Assembly (NCBI GenBank): GCA_026936325.1
Contig: JAPTHN010000012.1
Location: 44,544,263-44,608,262 of the forward strand
DNA from: Platynereis dumerilii
Taxonomy: Eukaryota > Annelida > Polychaeta > Phyllodocida > Nereididae
Reading direction: 5' to 3'
DNA: 64,000 nt
Part shown: positions 34,923-45,565 of the stretch, piece by piece
Numbering within the stretch: position 1 is the stretch's first letter
How the letters are laid out: the number at the start of each line of letters is the position of its first letter
Translations under genes and position numbers: made by a program
Notes under the pieces: generated by a model
What the model saw: the letters and a program-made list of their open reading frames with translations, nothing else
Database searches by the model: none
What the model was told of the DNA's origin: nothing

Positions 34923-35200
34923 AGGGACCATTCAGAATTTATGATTCGGGGGGGGGGGGGGGGTTGGGAGTTTTGTTGGAACTTTCTGTCAAAAATGTAT
35001 ACCCCCTTTGGTTTCACGCTTATTTGTACCTCTCATACATTCCATGTGGATTTTTAGTATGTTCCCTTTGCTTTTATTACAATTGCATAACCCCCGTCCC
35101 CCAAGCATGTTGTGAGTAATAAGTACCCCCCTTGAAACATGTGTGAAGAATTGGTGCTCCGTCGGGCAAAACTCCAATTCCCCTCAAGTCATAAATTATA
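34923..35200. mobile_element. MITE of the GTTCAGAATTTATGA family, degraded
   Basis: The left end is GGACCATTCAGAATTTATGA followed by a long G run and TTGGGAGTTTTGTTGGAACT. The right end is GCAAAACTCC...CAAGTCATAAATTAT. The family is best preserved at 36631-36996. A counterpart at 45383-45565 in C2 shows that it predates the duplication. Confidence 0.7.
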
Positions 35201-35560
35201 TTTAGCCTGTAAGGCACATAGATTCTGGACAAAGGGTAAAAATTAGTACAGTCCCACTCGAAGCATGTAGCAACTTCCATCACCCCCTCTACCCAGCCAT
35301 AAATTCTTTTAAATAGTCCCTTACTGATGTCATAGAAAATGCTCACAGCTGTTGGTCAAGGCATGATAAATTGATAATTTAGTGTCAATAGATGCAAAGC
35401 CATTCAGAGTCAGCTTGAAACTAATTTAAGATCAATTGAAACAATCAACAGTTGTACAAAAGAGTGTGAAATACAACTGTTCATGAAGAAGAGAAAGAGT
35501 CCATGTGGATTGCAGTTTGACGTGTGTGAACAACTGCCACAACAATAAGTTGGCCTTTGC

Positions 35561-36240
35561 CATATAACACAGTCCTGTGGGATATGACCCTTTTCCTGAA
35601 AGGTCGCATAAGTCTGACTTAGCAATTGTGTCAATTTCCTTGCGATTTGGACAAATCGTTTTACCTGGTATCACACAGGGTGATATCAAATTTTACTCAA
35701 ATGATTTCTTTAAATCATGAGATTTCTGAAACCTTGCAGGGTATAGTATGTAAATAAATTTCAAGTAGGTATGGCACTGATTTACCCAAATGACATTATT
35801 TCCAGTGTCTTGCAAAGGATATGAAAAATGACATAATTTGGTATAGCAGTGATTTTCCCAAATCACTGAACTTCTAGCATCTTGCTACGGAAGTGAGGAT
35901 ATTTGTTCAAATTGCTGCATTGCGAAGCACAAAGTTTTCAGCATTTTCTCAGTAAACTGGATAAAATGAAATGATGAAAATGCAATGATGGATGGATGGA
36001 TGATTGAGGCTTTACGTCCTATAGTTATGCACTTTGTAGGACAGGAGGAGGACACGGCAATGAGGCGAAGGATGATTGAAACAGCCTTCCAACATAGGCC
36101 CAGGTGACCCGGCAAGAGCTGGATTTGAACCCTGGACCCAGCAATTGGCAGTCCAGCCCACTACCACTAGACCAACCCCCCCCCCTGGAAATTCAATGAA
36201 AAGCATAGTGAAGAACAAAAAATATCCAATTATTTTTGTG
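35561..36240 (+). repeat. Inverted-repeat arm A, part 1
   Basis: Reverse-complement partner of about 49200-49860. ACACAGTCCTGTGGGATATG, GGTATCACACAGGGTGATAT and TGCGAAGCACAAAGTTTTCA all recur inverted. The similarity is strikingly high, almost identical over several hundred bases. This pair looks younger than the C1/C2 direct duplication. Confidence 0.92.
35987..36184 (-). mobile_element. SINE of the (ATCC)n-tailed family, shared with arm B
   Basis: The minus strand carries A box GTCTAGTGGTAGTGG, B box GGGTTCAAATCC and tail CCATCCATCCATCA. The same insertion is at the corresponding site of the inverted arm (49256-49437). It was therefore already present when the inversion-duplication arose. 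Confidence 0.9.
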
Positions 36241-36630
36241 GCAGAAAAGTCAGTTCTAACGTGATGATATACCATCTGACATACCGCCTCAGAAGCTGCC
36301 TGCTCTGAGTACCCTGCATTACGAAGTGTGTAGGTGCTGAAAAACAAAGCGCCTGATTCACCCGTCAGCATACCAGTATTTCAGAATACATCAGTTTGTT
36401 CTTGTAAGAAATAGTAATTCTGGACAACATAACTGTTCTAAACAATGTTCTAAACAAAGATGTGAACAATTGAAGATTTTTTTGGCTAACCATAAAAATT
36501 AATTGAGAAATAATTTACATAATCAATCTTTTGTTTTGTGCACCACTTTCCAATGTAACCCTCCATTATCCCGGAATGAATAGCGCACCACCTTTGTCAT
36601 CCGCCAACCATTTTCAGGGCTGCTATTATT

Positions 36631-36996
36631 GACCGTTCAGAATTTATGACTGGGGGGTGGAAGTTTTGTTGGAACTTCCCTTCAAAAATTGATACCCCCC
36701 TTAGGTTTCATTTGTATTTTTAGTACCCCCCTAGACATACCAAGCAGTACACACATATATACTGTTATACAAGGTCACGCGTACAGATTCCCTTCATTTC
36801 GCTGACTTTTGCTCATAAAAGAGTCTGGATAAAATGAGTTAATGCCTGTTTTTTTAAATTTTTTCTTTGTTGAAATTTACTACCGCCCCTTGGAAGTGTT
36901 GTCAAAAATCGGTAACCCCCCTTGAAACACATGTGAAAAGTTAGTACCCCTAGGCCAAAACTCCCACCCCTCCAGTCATAAATCCTGAACAGTCCC
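36631..36996. mobile_element. MITE of the GTTCAGAATTTATGA family, best copy
   Basis: The left end GACCGTTCAGAATTTATGAC and the reverse complement of the right end GGGACTGTTCAGGATTTATG continue into GGTGGGAGTTTTG on both sides. TIRs are about 40 bp and imperfect. The interior has GATACCCCCCTT-like motifs in both orientations. At the paralogous site near 46066 the flanks join directly, so this copy inserted after the C1/C2 duplication or was lost from C2. Confidence 0.85.
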
Positions 36997-37426
36997 GAAG
37001 TATGATTTTACAATTTGTAAACATGTGTTTTTTTTTGTATATATATATTTATATCCTTATTTCTTGCTTTTTTGGGATGCAGAGTTGCTACGACAAATAT
37101 CTGCTGAAATTTGGTCCCCACTAATCAATTTTTTGTCACTGACCAGTGGATCAACTTTGCGACTAGGTCAGTTCCTGAGACCTAGACCATTTTTCAGTCC
37201 AATTTAGAACTTGCGACCTCGACCTAACTCTTGTAGTGTGTAAGAGGTGTAACAGGTGAAATGGGATCTTAATTTTTAGGAAGCATAAGCTTTTTTTACT
37301 ATGATTTTATTACAACATCCTTGCAGCTCTACTACAAATAATCTGCCCAAAGAAATGGGTAAAACACAAAGTTTTCTTGCAGCACCAAGAAGGCAAATGG
37401 TGTTGCACGACCTACTTTTTTGAAAT

Positions 37427-37922
37427 GCCTAGTCTTTGCCCTTCAATTTTGTTGTGCACAAGATGTAAAATTTTGATATTTGTAACCTGCTTCATCAAAA
37501 ATTTAGTTCTGAAAATGACTTAATTTTATTGTAATGGGGCTTTAAAATTATGGTTCATATGTTTTAAGAGATGTGGCACCTCAAACATTGATGATACAAA
37601 AACATCAAACTGTGAGAAAATAACTTTTGAATTTCTTGCCTTCACAATAAAATTAAAGAACTAAGAAAATTCAAGAAGGGCACCTAATTTCAATTATTCA
37701 ACGTCAATTTCTGGTAAAAATGGTCTGAATTTTTAAGGAAATAACTTTTGCTTAAATGTGGTACCATTAGCTAAAAAAACTATAGAAAAATGACCATTTA
37801 ACACATTGCTAATTTCTTGGAAATATTAATTGCCTATTTTGACCTGATTTTGCTGGAGCAGGTCACAAATATCAAAAGTGTACATCTTGTGCACAACAAA
37901 ATTGAAAGGTGAAGACTATTGC
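37427..37922. mobile_element. MITE with nested outer inverted arms
   Basis: The inner part (about 37478-37871) is a diverged copy of the 13115-13534 MITE: TGTAACCTGCTTCATC against GGAGCAGGTCACA, with conserved interior phrases such as TTTCTGGTAAAAATGGTCT. Outside it, a further 45-50 bp on each side are also inverted copies (TTCAATTTTGTTGTGCACAA). The paralog at 46458-46535 holds only one outer arm and no MITE. Confidence 0.85.
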
Positions 37923-39339
37923 CTGAATGTTATTTTGCAAATTAGCCACTGGTAGCAATAACACAAGTGACCATGGTCTCCCCTCTTATCAACTGCCATG
38001 TCATCATAAATATTTGCTGCATCACCAGATTCACCACTTACAGCTAAAGCATTCCGCCACTGTTTGGCAATCTGGAGGTTCTTGTTCACTATTGAAATGG
38101 TTCAAGGACAACCACCAACTTCATACCTGAAACTTCATTCTTTTTGAAACAAGTTACATGCAGAGTACACGTAAGTCGTCTCTTGATGTATCCCTGTCAA
38201 TGAAGACTTAATGATGAACCACTTGGGGAAGATGAAGATAGAAAATATCAACATTCTGCCCCATTGCTCTAAAATACTACCTCACAATACTTAAGAGACC
38301 ACCTGCGAAACACTGTTTTGCTTTGTTACTTGGAATTGACATAATACCTATGTTTATTCAGAGTAATAGCAGTTTATGCAAGGATTAGAATGCAGACCAT
38401 GAAAATTAAGGGTGTTTTCCAACTTGTATTGCTATCAATAATCATAGTTTGTTTTTAACAGTTTTCAATTTAACAATTGAACAGGTGTGTCCTTTAAACT
38501 TAAATTAGACTTTGAAGTATTGTATTGTAAGCATGAGAGGAAGTACCAGTCATTGATAGACATAGCATATCAGGGCTTGTAGATCGATTTAATCCATCCA
38601 TATACTAGCATATGACCAGCCCAAGAAATGCCCTGGACATGCATGTTTTGATATATTTGTCACAGATTCTATCAAATGTGACAGTTGACTATGAAAAACA
38701 TTTTCTCAAAATTCACAGTTATTGTTGGGTGTTGTTGTTTCGATAAGTTGCAGATTCTTATACATTTTTATCTCATGTCTAACTGCTGAACGCATAAAGA
38801 GTAACAAACAATGTACATGTATAACAGTTTGTGATCACTGCTATGGTTGTATTCTAATTGGAATTTGTCATGTGACTTTGACATAGGCTCCCACCAGTTC
38901 TGTATTTCTTTAAAATATGCAAATACTATAAAAGAAAAAATACTTTGCATGCCAGAACATTGTCAAAATAAGTGTGATGTACAAGGTCAACTATTGCATT
39001 TGCACCATATCTGTGTGTTATTTGCAAAATGGCTCTGCTCCTGCAATCTCAGAATTCGAATTGCATACGCTTGTAGTGTCTATAGAGTATTATTGGTACA
39101 CACATGCGCGTGATTGTTAGTGCTGAAACTGAAGGCAATGTTATTGGAATTATTCATCAATTCTAAGGTAGGCTAAATACATTTTTTGCTGATTCAGCAA
39201 ATATTTTTGACCCAAAAAAAAAAAAAATTCATATCAACTTGTCATATATAGTATGTAAGTTAAGCAAAAATTAGAACAATCAACAAATGATGATGAGACT
39301 TAACAATATATGACATACACAATAATTATATTCTTATTG

Positions 39340-39480
39340 TCCTTTTGAACTCTATATTTTGCATTTGAACATACAGCACTCTAGCAAGGCAGGCGGCCCA
39401 GCAATCAGGAGAAGAATGGTTGAAATGGCTGTCCAAGACAGTTAATTCAATATTTGACATGCCCATCAAATTTGTGCTCA
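39340..39480 (-). mobile_element. SINE remnant (no head), counterpart of 48455-48600
   Basis: TATTGTCCTTTTGAACTC through ATTCAATATTTGACATGCCC is the reverse complement of the 3' part of the SINE at 48362. The tRNA-like head is missing in this arm. Confidence 0.7.
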
Positions 39481-39950
39481 ATGAGGCAAAAATATTCCAC
39501 GAAACAAATTTGTGACATGATGGAAAAATGCATTTGGCAAGGCATGTGGACAATATTGTTATATAGCATACAAGAAATAACCTATTTTAAAGATACGCTG
39601 CCCCGCCACTAGAGACTTGAGGGTTCTCCTTACATTACAGTCCTATTGAAAAACTGTTAGTGTTATCTTCAGCTTCATTTTACACTCAGTGCTCACTGGT
39701 GAATAGAAAATTTCTTGTCACAAGACAAACCACATGATCATTTTGTTGCACTTCTTATTTCCCTGTTGTAAGGTTATTAGCATACTTAAACTCAAATTCT
39801 CGGTGATACATAGTGTGTCATTTACAGCTCATTGCTCCTGTCTGGCATATACTCGTTCAACAAAGTGCAAAATAGTGGATATTATGTAATAGGCACAGCC
39901 ATGAAATTCGCGCAGACTATAGAAAAATAAAATAGATCAAAAATACAAAA

Positions 39951-39959
39951 GATAGATAA

Positions 39960-40047
<88 letters not shown>
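39951..40047 (+). repeat. (GATA)n microsatellite
   Basis: About 24 uninterrupted GATA units. The paralogous arm at 47.61-47.67 kb has a much shorter, interrupted TATC tract, so this copy expanded recently. Confidence 0.97.
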
Positions 40048-40049
<2 letters not shown>

Positions 40050-40675
40050 TTCTCACTGTTAGCTCAACATCTGTTCAGTATAAGTGATATCATTAACCGA
40101 ATAGAAGCATACCAATACTCGTTTCATCATTACAAGCTTATTGTGAAGCACTCAATAACAATCGAAACAATGTTATTGAAAATATTCTAGTCACTAAAGC
40201 ATTCTTGATTCAGTAGCGTCAGTTTTCCTTGAGATGAGTAACTTTGGGATTGTTGAATGAGATCACAGAAATCTATTAAATTCATATAAATTGCTTTCAA
40301 AATATGACAGACACGACAGGCAACACTGAAAGCTGCCAAAGTTAAGTCTGTGTCAGGTTGTTGATATTACATAACAGTAATAAAAAAACAATAACTTGAT
40401 ATGCATGTAGATTAAATGCTCACTGCATAATCATGTAATAGATAACGCCCTCGTTTGTGACAATATGCAATATATCCGAGGGCTTATACCACTAATTACA
40501 AAACAAATTAGTTTAAATCTCTTTGTTTGCCATTTAATCCTTCTTGTTTGACAACAATTCATTGTATTTGCTGCACATTCATGTTCCTCAGTTCATTTGG
40601 AGGTTGGCAGCCCTGAAGGCAACAGGTCAGAATTCTTTGTTCACAGGAAATGATACAATAAATTAATTTTGTAGA

Positions 40676-40676
40676 C

Positions 40677-40715
<39 letters not shown>

Positions 40716-40802
40716 AATAACACAATATATTAATTTCATAGATTAATTTTGCAGATAGATAGATAGATAGATAGACAGATCGATCGACGGATAGATAGAT
40801 AA
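40676..40802 (+). repeat. Two further (GATA)n tracts
   Basis: GATA repeats at 40676-40715 and 40755-40802 flank a partly duplicated unit with TATTAATTTCATAGATTAAT. The second tract is interrupted by GACAGATCGATCGACG. Confidence 0.92.
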
Positions 40803-40904
40803 ATTGATAGTGCAGCCCTTTCAGCCAAGGTGTCATTGGTGAGGCAGATTATTACAGTCGCTGGGCAAAATTGGATGTTGAAGTTACAAAATACATTTGA
40901 AAAA

Positions 40905-40980
40905 TACTAGGGGCGGCAGCCCCCGAAATAAGAAGAAGCAGGGGTTCGGGGACGGCAGCCCCCGAATTAAGAAGAAAAAA
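40905..40980 (+). repeat. Two-unit GC-rich direct repeat
   Basis: GGCGGCAGCCCCCGAAATAA and GACGGCAGCCCCCGAATTAA, each followed by GAAGAA, are separated by CAGGGGTTCGGG. The GC content contrasts with the AT-rich surroundings. Confidence 0.8.
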
Positions 40981-41394
40981 TAATTCTTTGAGCTTGTAAA
41001 ATAGTCTGCTGCTCCGCAATTTTTTTTTTTTTTTACCTATCCAGAATGAACTTTTTTATCAAGTTACCTAAATTTGTATCATTATTTCAGATATTGGTAT
41101 AAAAAAGAGTGAACACAGTCTTTTTATTGAGAGCAATCACACTTGATTCAATCTTCCTCCTTGTTTGCTTTCTGTGTTGTTCAGTTTTAATCCTTTGTTG
41201 GTCAGTTTTGTTTCAGTGTTTCCTTCAATTTTGTCAACTTGTAGTCAGCCAAGCATGCAATATCATGGCCAGGTGTGTGAGCTGTGATATGCATTATATC
41301 AGAGCGAAATCCTGCCTTTTGATTGGCCAAAAAAAGCTAACAGTGGTATAACTGTTTATAGCGATTAGGTAACTTTAATTGATATTAAGTGTTA
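40981..41394. other. No gene recognised
   Basis: T-rich sequence with an 80-codon frame at 41109-41351 (Cys- and Leu-rich, no domain recognised). No splice or promoter context supports it. Confidence 0.35.
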
Positions 41395-41620
41395 CATGGG
41401 TGACCACGGCATTCTAATCCATTGATCTCCTCAGTGAGGTTTATTCACAATTGGCCATATGGCCAGACACCTTTCTGAGTTGTGTCACAGTTATTGAAAT
41501 CCCATTGTATTTGACCACTGCTTGAAACTCTCTTTTGTTGTTCACCACAAATAGTTTGGCAGACAGTCATGCCTTGGTCCAACCAAGAGACAGTGTGAAT
41601 AACAGCTGAGCTTTGACTGA
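41395..41620. repeat. Mosaic of fragments shared with 34.6, 43.6 and 44.7 kb
   Basis: CATGGGTGACCACGGCATTC matches 34.58 kb. TGAGGTTTATTCAC matches 44.70 kb inverted. GGCCAGACACCTTT and GTGTCACAGTTATTG match 43.59 kb directly. The join of three fragments from different places indicates repeated rearrangement. Confidence 0.8.
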
Positions 41621-41804
41621 TTGTTGAACAAAAGGGTTAGAAAAGAAAGTGGGGACCAAATCATAGTTATCTCTCTGAAAGATTCTTAATCTTTTTTAAA
41701 AACATAGATCTTTCTCTCTTTCTTAAGATTTAGGTTAACCTCGGGACCTGGGTTCTTTTCCTGTCTGGACAACTAATGTTGGATCTATAACCAATGGTGG
41801 TTGA

Positions 41805-42070
41805 GGAATACAGAGGGTGAATCTGAGGGCAGTTGAGGTGAGCTGAGTTCAGCTGAGTTAAGTTGAGGAAAGCTGAGCTTAGTCGAGTGAAGTTGAGTTC
41901 AGTTCAGTTGAGGCAAGCCGAGGATAGCCGAGGGGAGCCCAGGGTAGTTGAGGGTAGTTGATGGAATTTGAGGCTAGGTGAGGGAGTTTTAGGCAAGACA
42001 AGGAAATTAGAGACTACGTGATGATTAAAGGGGTTTAGGTTAGGGAATCTGAGGCTGGAGGAGTCAGCAT
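41805..42070 (+). repeat. Degenerate 10-bp minisatellite (AGTTGAGGYA/AGCTGAGTTC)
   Basis: About 25 irregular units of a roughly 10-bp GAG-centred motif such as AGTTGAGGTG, AGCTGAGTTC and AGCCGAGGAT. The minus-strand 61-codon frame here is a by-product of the repeat. Confidence 0.9.
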
Positions 42071-42282
42071 GAGTGTGTAGTGGGGGCATCCTGCCAAGAG
42101 ATACTTAATTGTTTCTAAAATGCAGAGCATAAAATAACAAAATTTGATTCCTGCACATTTTGCCTCATGTGAAATATGGGTAATCTTTTGGCATACTTTA
42201 ATAAAGTGCCGGCATTCACACAGGGTGCAGCTGAATAAAAAATATCATCTGTGATTATGAAAATGAGAAAGTCATTCACATG

Positions 42283-42490
42283 GATGGATAGATGGATGAG
42301 TCGGGCTTTATGTCCTGTATTTAAGCACTTGGTAACCTAATTAGGAGGAAGACACGGCAATAAGGCAAAGGATGATTGAAACAGCCATCCAATATAGACC
42401 CAGGTGACCGGGCATGAGCTGGATTCAAACCCTAGACCCAGCGAGTGACTGGCAATCCTGCACGCTACCACCAGACCAACCATCCCCTCA
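42283..42490 (-). mobile_element. Full-length (ATCC)n-tailed SINE with 15-bp TSDs
   Basis: Identical 15-bp direct repeats AAAGTCATTCACATG flank the element at 42268-42282 and 42491-42505. This is the hallmark of LINE-driven retroposition. The minus-strand head has TGGTCTGGTGGTAGCG and GGGTTTGAATCC. The tail is GGATGGATAGATGG on the plus strand. It defines the true ends of this family. Confidence 0.95.
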
Positions 42491-42505
42491 AAAGTCATTC
42501 ACATG

Positions 42506-43004
42506 AAAATTTTATATTTGTGTAACAAGCTCCGGTTCGGATTTTAAAAATCAAGAATAAACTCCTCCTGGCAGTAGGCATAAATATTTCTGGTGTGGGA
42601 TCGATTAAAAGGGAGTACTTAGGAACGTCATTATTTTGGGGTTCCCTTCCTTTGAGGATTCCCTGGCTAATGGCAATTAAAGACGTCATGTAGCATTTTC
42701 AATTGATTGCCGCAATCCACATCAAATGAAAGCAATCAGCAACCAAACCAAAGCTACTGAAGTATCAGCGATTTATGTAATAAATGCTACGTCATGGGAT
42801 ATCCAAATTTCTTGGAGCATTTCCGATCTATACTCCAAACTGCTCTGATCTACTCCCGGAAATGCAAAACGAATTATCTGGAATGAACTACTCCACTCCA
42901 CGAGCACTTTGGAGCAGCGAAACGAATGTACCCAATGAACTGTATTTCATTGCTGTTCGATGGGTCTGGGCGCAAATACTGTCACTGTTACCACAAAATA
43001 AATA
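42506..43004. other. No gene recognised
   Basis: Short frames on both strands, including 73 codons at 42784-43005, lack domains. No partner repeat was found. Confidence 0.4.
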
Positions 43005-43301
43005 GAGTTCCTCCGTGGCCTAATGGTTAAGAGTGCTTGTTTGCACAACCACTGGCGCTGAGAGCGTGGGTTCGAATCCCACCCCGGAACTCAATTTAGT
43101 CCGAGCCCATGGGACATTAAATGGAGGCGGGTTGTATCCAGTGTTCTATGCTGGGGCAACTGAAAGACCCTGGACATCCCTGAATTAATAGGGTATGTAC
43201 CAGACTCACAGTCTTCTCATCTCATCATCATACGGCGATCGCCTGCCTCGATATAGCCCACTAAGGTGCTGCTGAGGCGTAAAACACAAACAAACAAAAA
43301 A
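43005..43301 (+). mobile_element. Full-length 297-bp tRNA-derived SINE with 15-bp TSDs
   Basis: Perfect 15-bp TSDs ACCACAAAATAAATA lie at 42990-43004 and 43302-43316. The head begins GAGTTCCTCCGTGGCCTAAT (A box GTGGCCTAATGG) and has B box GGGTTCGAATCC and a near-closing CCCCGGAACTC. The body of about 200 bp ends GCTGAGGCGTAAAACACAAA and an (ACAAA)n-like tail. The head resembles a long-variable-arm tRNA (Leu/Ser type), but the acceptor stem pairs over only about five bases. Perfect TSDs and a clean tail make it one of the youngest insertions in the window. Confidence 0.96.
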
Positions 43302-43429
43302 ACCACAAAATAAATATAATTTCCCTTCCAGGAAAACTCCAAGCCCCCCTCCTGTAAATCTCATGGTCACCCCTGACATATCATAGTTATTGATGAAAAC
43401 AATTGATGTTCAGCTCAATTCCCATTAAA

Positions 43430-44720
43430 GCCCATCATCCCATTGTCAGTAATTTTGTGCTTGTCATTGTTCCATGACTGAAACAAAACTGAGCCAGAAG
43501 TGGTCAAATACAAAAGAAGCATTGAAGCTTTGAAGTGAACTGACAGTTGATAACACCTGAAACTGCTAATCTGTGTCTTGACCATATGGCCAGACACCTT
43601 TTTAAGTTGTGTCACAGTTATTGCAATTCTATTGTATTTGACAACTCTTTCAAAACTCTCTTTTGTTTTTGACCACAAGTAGTTCGGCAGAAGTGTGTAA
43701 CAGTTGCAACCCAGAGAGAGTGCAAGCAACATGTGAAATTTCACTTGATTTGCAAACTCAAGGATCAGGTCCAGGACTTGGTTTTTATGTAAACTGTTGA
43801 AGAGAAGTTGAGTGACACTGACATTGGTATTTAGCCATCCCCTCCCTGTAAAATTATTTTTCAAAAGTTAATTCATTTCCTGAGACCCAGGACATAACAC
43901 ACTCACTTAAAATCTACCAGCAAAATTAAAACAAGGAATCATGGAGATAGCGAGAAACTAGTCGGGGGTATTTCTTAAATGATCAACAGATTATCTTGGT
44001 CAGGCTCAAAGGTCCAATGCATTTTCAATGGAGGGCAAAGGTTTTCAACAAAATTTGTGTTTCTGGTTAACAAGTCTATTTCCATTTTTCATTTCCTGAA
44101 AATCTAACTTCCCAAATATCTGCATCAAGCCGACACACTTTATCAACACAATTTATTCTCCCAGTAGCCATAAGATTCCAAACGCATGTTCAGATTCACA
44201 TTGCAGTGGATAATCTATGTGCTTTGTCAACCCATTGTTTAGGGGAAAACATTTAATATCCAGGGGGGGTTTGGAATTTTGTTTTACCGTAATTTTGCAG
44301 TAGTGGAGGCAATAATTATTTATGTCAAGCCTGCGAAGTCCCCAAATTTCATTTACAAAATCAAGGAAAACTGTGCCAAAAATTTCATCCGACTTCAAAA
44401 TGCATGTAAATTGTTTTTTCAATTGGCCTGTTTTATTTTTTAATAAATATGCTCTTTGTATTAATTGTAATTGTACATATATTTGCCATGCGTTTTTGAG
44501 CTCATGGTTCTGCATTAATACATTGGTCAAAAGAGAACTATTTCTCCCAGAGTAGGAATGCCTTTGACCACTTGTTGGTGAGTGAAGTGTCTGAGCCTGA
44601 AGTGGTCAAATACAAAAGAAAAGCATTAATGTGGGGGAGTGATCAGGCTGTTGTCAACACCTAAAGGTGTTAATCTGTGCTTCTGACCATATGGTCAATC
44701 GTGAATAAACCTCAATGGAA
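43430..44720. repeat. Local repeat pair AGTGGTCAAATACAAAAGAA with spacer
   Basis: AAGTGGTCAAATACAAAAGA followed by TGACAGTTGATAACACCTGA-like and CTTGACCATATGGCC sequence occurs at 43.50-43.60 and again at 44.60-44.70 kb. The second ends in TGGTCAATCGTGAATAAACC, the inverse of 41.43 kb. Minus-strand frames of 149 codons (43415-43864) and 125 codons (44153-44530) lie here. Neither has a recognisable domain, and the first overlaps repeat sequence. Confidence 0.6.
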
Positions 44721-44995
44721 CTAACTTTAGCTGTCTCAATTGAGAGTTTCTGTTAGTGTTTCACACATTTTTAGTACACACATTCTCAAAGTCCAATAGC
44801 ATGCATTGAGATGATTGGGATCAGATAATCCACATATGATTATTTATACCTAAAACAAAAAAGCACATGCATGTAACATTTTCCCAGAGGAGGGCTCAAC
44901 CCAACTGACGTGACGATGGGCTACAAATCGCTGGGACCCTGGTTTGATCCCCACTATGATTTTCTCATGAATATTGGCCACATCACTGGATCATA

Positions 44996-45369
44996 CCCAT
45001 GGGAACATAGACGTTGCAGCAACGTTGCAACGACGTCGCACTTTTCGTCAAATGACGTAGAATTGTATGGTTGAAATTATGTTGTCACAACGTTGTGAAG
45101 CAACATCAAAGATATGACGTTAGCATGCAACGTTGTGGCGACATTTTACAACATTGTGAGGCAATGTCCGGAGTTCGAAGTTAGCTTGACATTGTGAGGC
45201 AATGTCAGGAGTTCGAAGTTAGCTTGCGACGTTGTTGCAATGTTGTAAAAAACCCCGACGTCGTGTTCACGTTGGGGCGACATAATCTCTACCATACCTT
45301 TCTACATGAGCAACAGACCAGCCCTCCACCAACTAGCAACGTTGGGGCTTACGTTGTGTGCCCACTGGG
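44996..45369. mobile_element. 374-bp TIR element rich in CAACGTTG
   Basis: The left end is CCCATGGGAACATAGACGTT. The right end read inverted is CCCAGTGGGCACACAACGTA, giving imperfect TIRs starting CCCA-TGGG. The interior is dominated by ACGTTG and its complement. It includes an imperfect tandem pair of about 45 bp with GAGGCAATGTC and GGAGTTCGAAGTTAGCTTG at 45150-45240. The C1 counterpart near 34905 reads straight through. No coding capacity. The superfamily is not certain from the ends alone. Confidence 0.85.
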
Positions 45370-45382
45370 ATCCTCCTATCCT

Positions 45383-45565
45383 AAGGGATGATTTAGAATT
45401 TTTGCATGGGGGGGGATGGGAGTTTTGATGGAAATTGTGTGAAAAGAATACACCCCTTTCGTTTCACAAATAGTCATACAGTGTAAGAAGCATGTGCACA
45501 AAGGTGGTTCCCACTCAAGTAAAACCATAGAAACTACCACCCCGCTCGAACCAGTCATAAAATTT
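45383..45565. mobile_element. MITE of the GTTCAGAATTTATGA family, degraded C2 copy
   Basis: GATTTAGAATTTTTGCATGG with GGGGGGATGGGAGTTTTGAT at the left and CGAACCAGTCATAAAATTTT at the right correspond to 34923-35200 in C1. Confidence 0.65.

Larger units (their letters stand above)
34560..39300 (+). repeat. Segmental duplication copy C1
   Basis: This segment has a direct copy (C2, 44690-47230). Parts of it also occur inverted (copy B, 47540-49860). Landmarks shared with C2 include TGTTTCACACATTTTCAGTA-type sequence at 34.67/44.76 kb, TGAAACAATCAACAGT at 35.44/45.65 kb, ACCAAGAAGGCAAA at 37.38/46.42 kb and ACAGGTGTGTCC at 38.48/46.99 kb. C1 carries two MITEs (36631-36996 and 37427-37922) that C2 lacks. 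C2 lacks the counterpart of about 38.53-39.1 kb. Confidence 0.9.
38140..40450 (+). repeat. Inverted-repeat arm A, part 2
   Basis: Reverse-complement partner of 47540-49200. Landmarks are CCACTTGGGGAAGATGAAGA, TTACAGCTCATTGCTCCTGT-type sequence and TTGTTGATATTACATAACAG. The segment 40050-40345 has no counterpart in arm B, where the TATC repeat joins the flank directly. Conversely, about 48157-48455 of arm B is missing here near 39470. Confidence 0.9.

Noticed and set aside
36012-36371. 119-codon minus-strand ORF
   Set aside because: Mostly translation of the SINE at 35987-36184.
39951-40802. CRISPR array
   Set aside because: Pure GATA microsatellite without spacers, in a eukaryotic window.
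41904-42089. Pro/Ser/Leu-rich 61-codon minus-strand peptide
   Set aside because: Direct translation of the 10-bp GAG-type minisatellite.
43005-43090. Genuine tRNA gene
   Set aside because: Internal promoter boxes are present, but the acceptor stem does not close over 7 bp. The sequence continues as a SINE with body, tail and 15-bp TSDs.
43415-43864. 149-codon minus-strand ORF, the longest besides the LINE
   Set aside because: No domain, no splice or promoter context. It overlaps a local repeat whose other copy (44.6-44.7 kb) does not keep the frame.
44153-44530. 125-codon minus-strand ORF
   Set aside because: No recognisable family, AT-rich codons and no conservation evidence; chance is sufficient.
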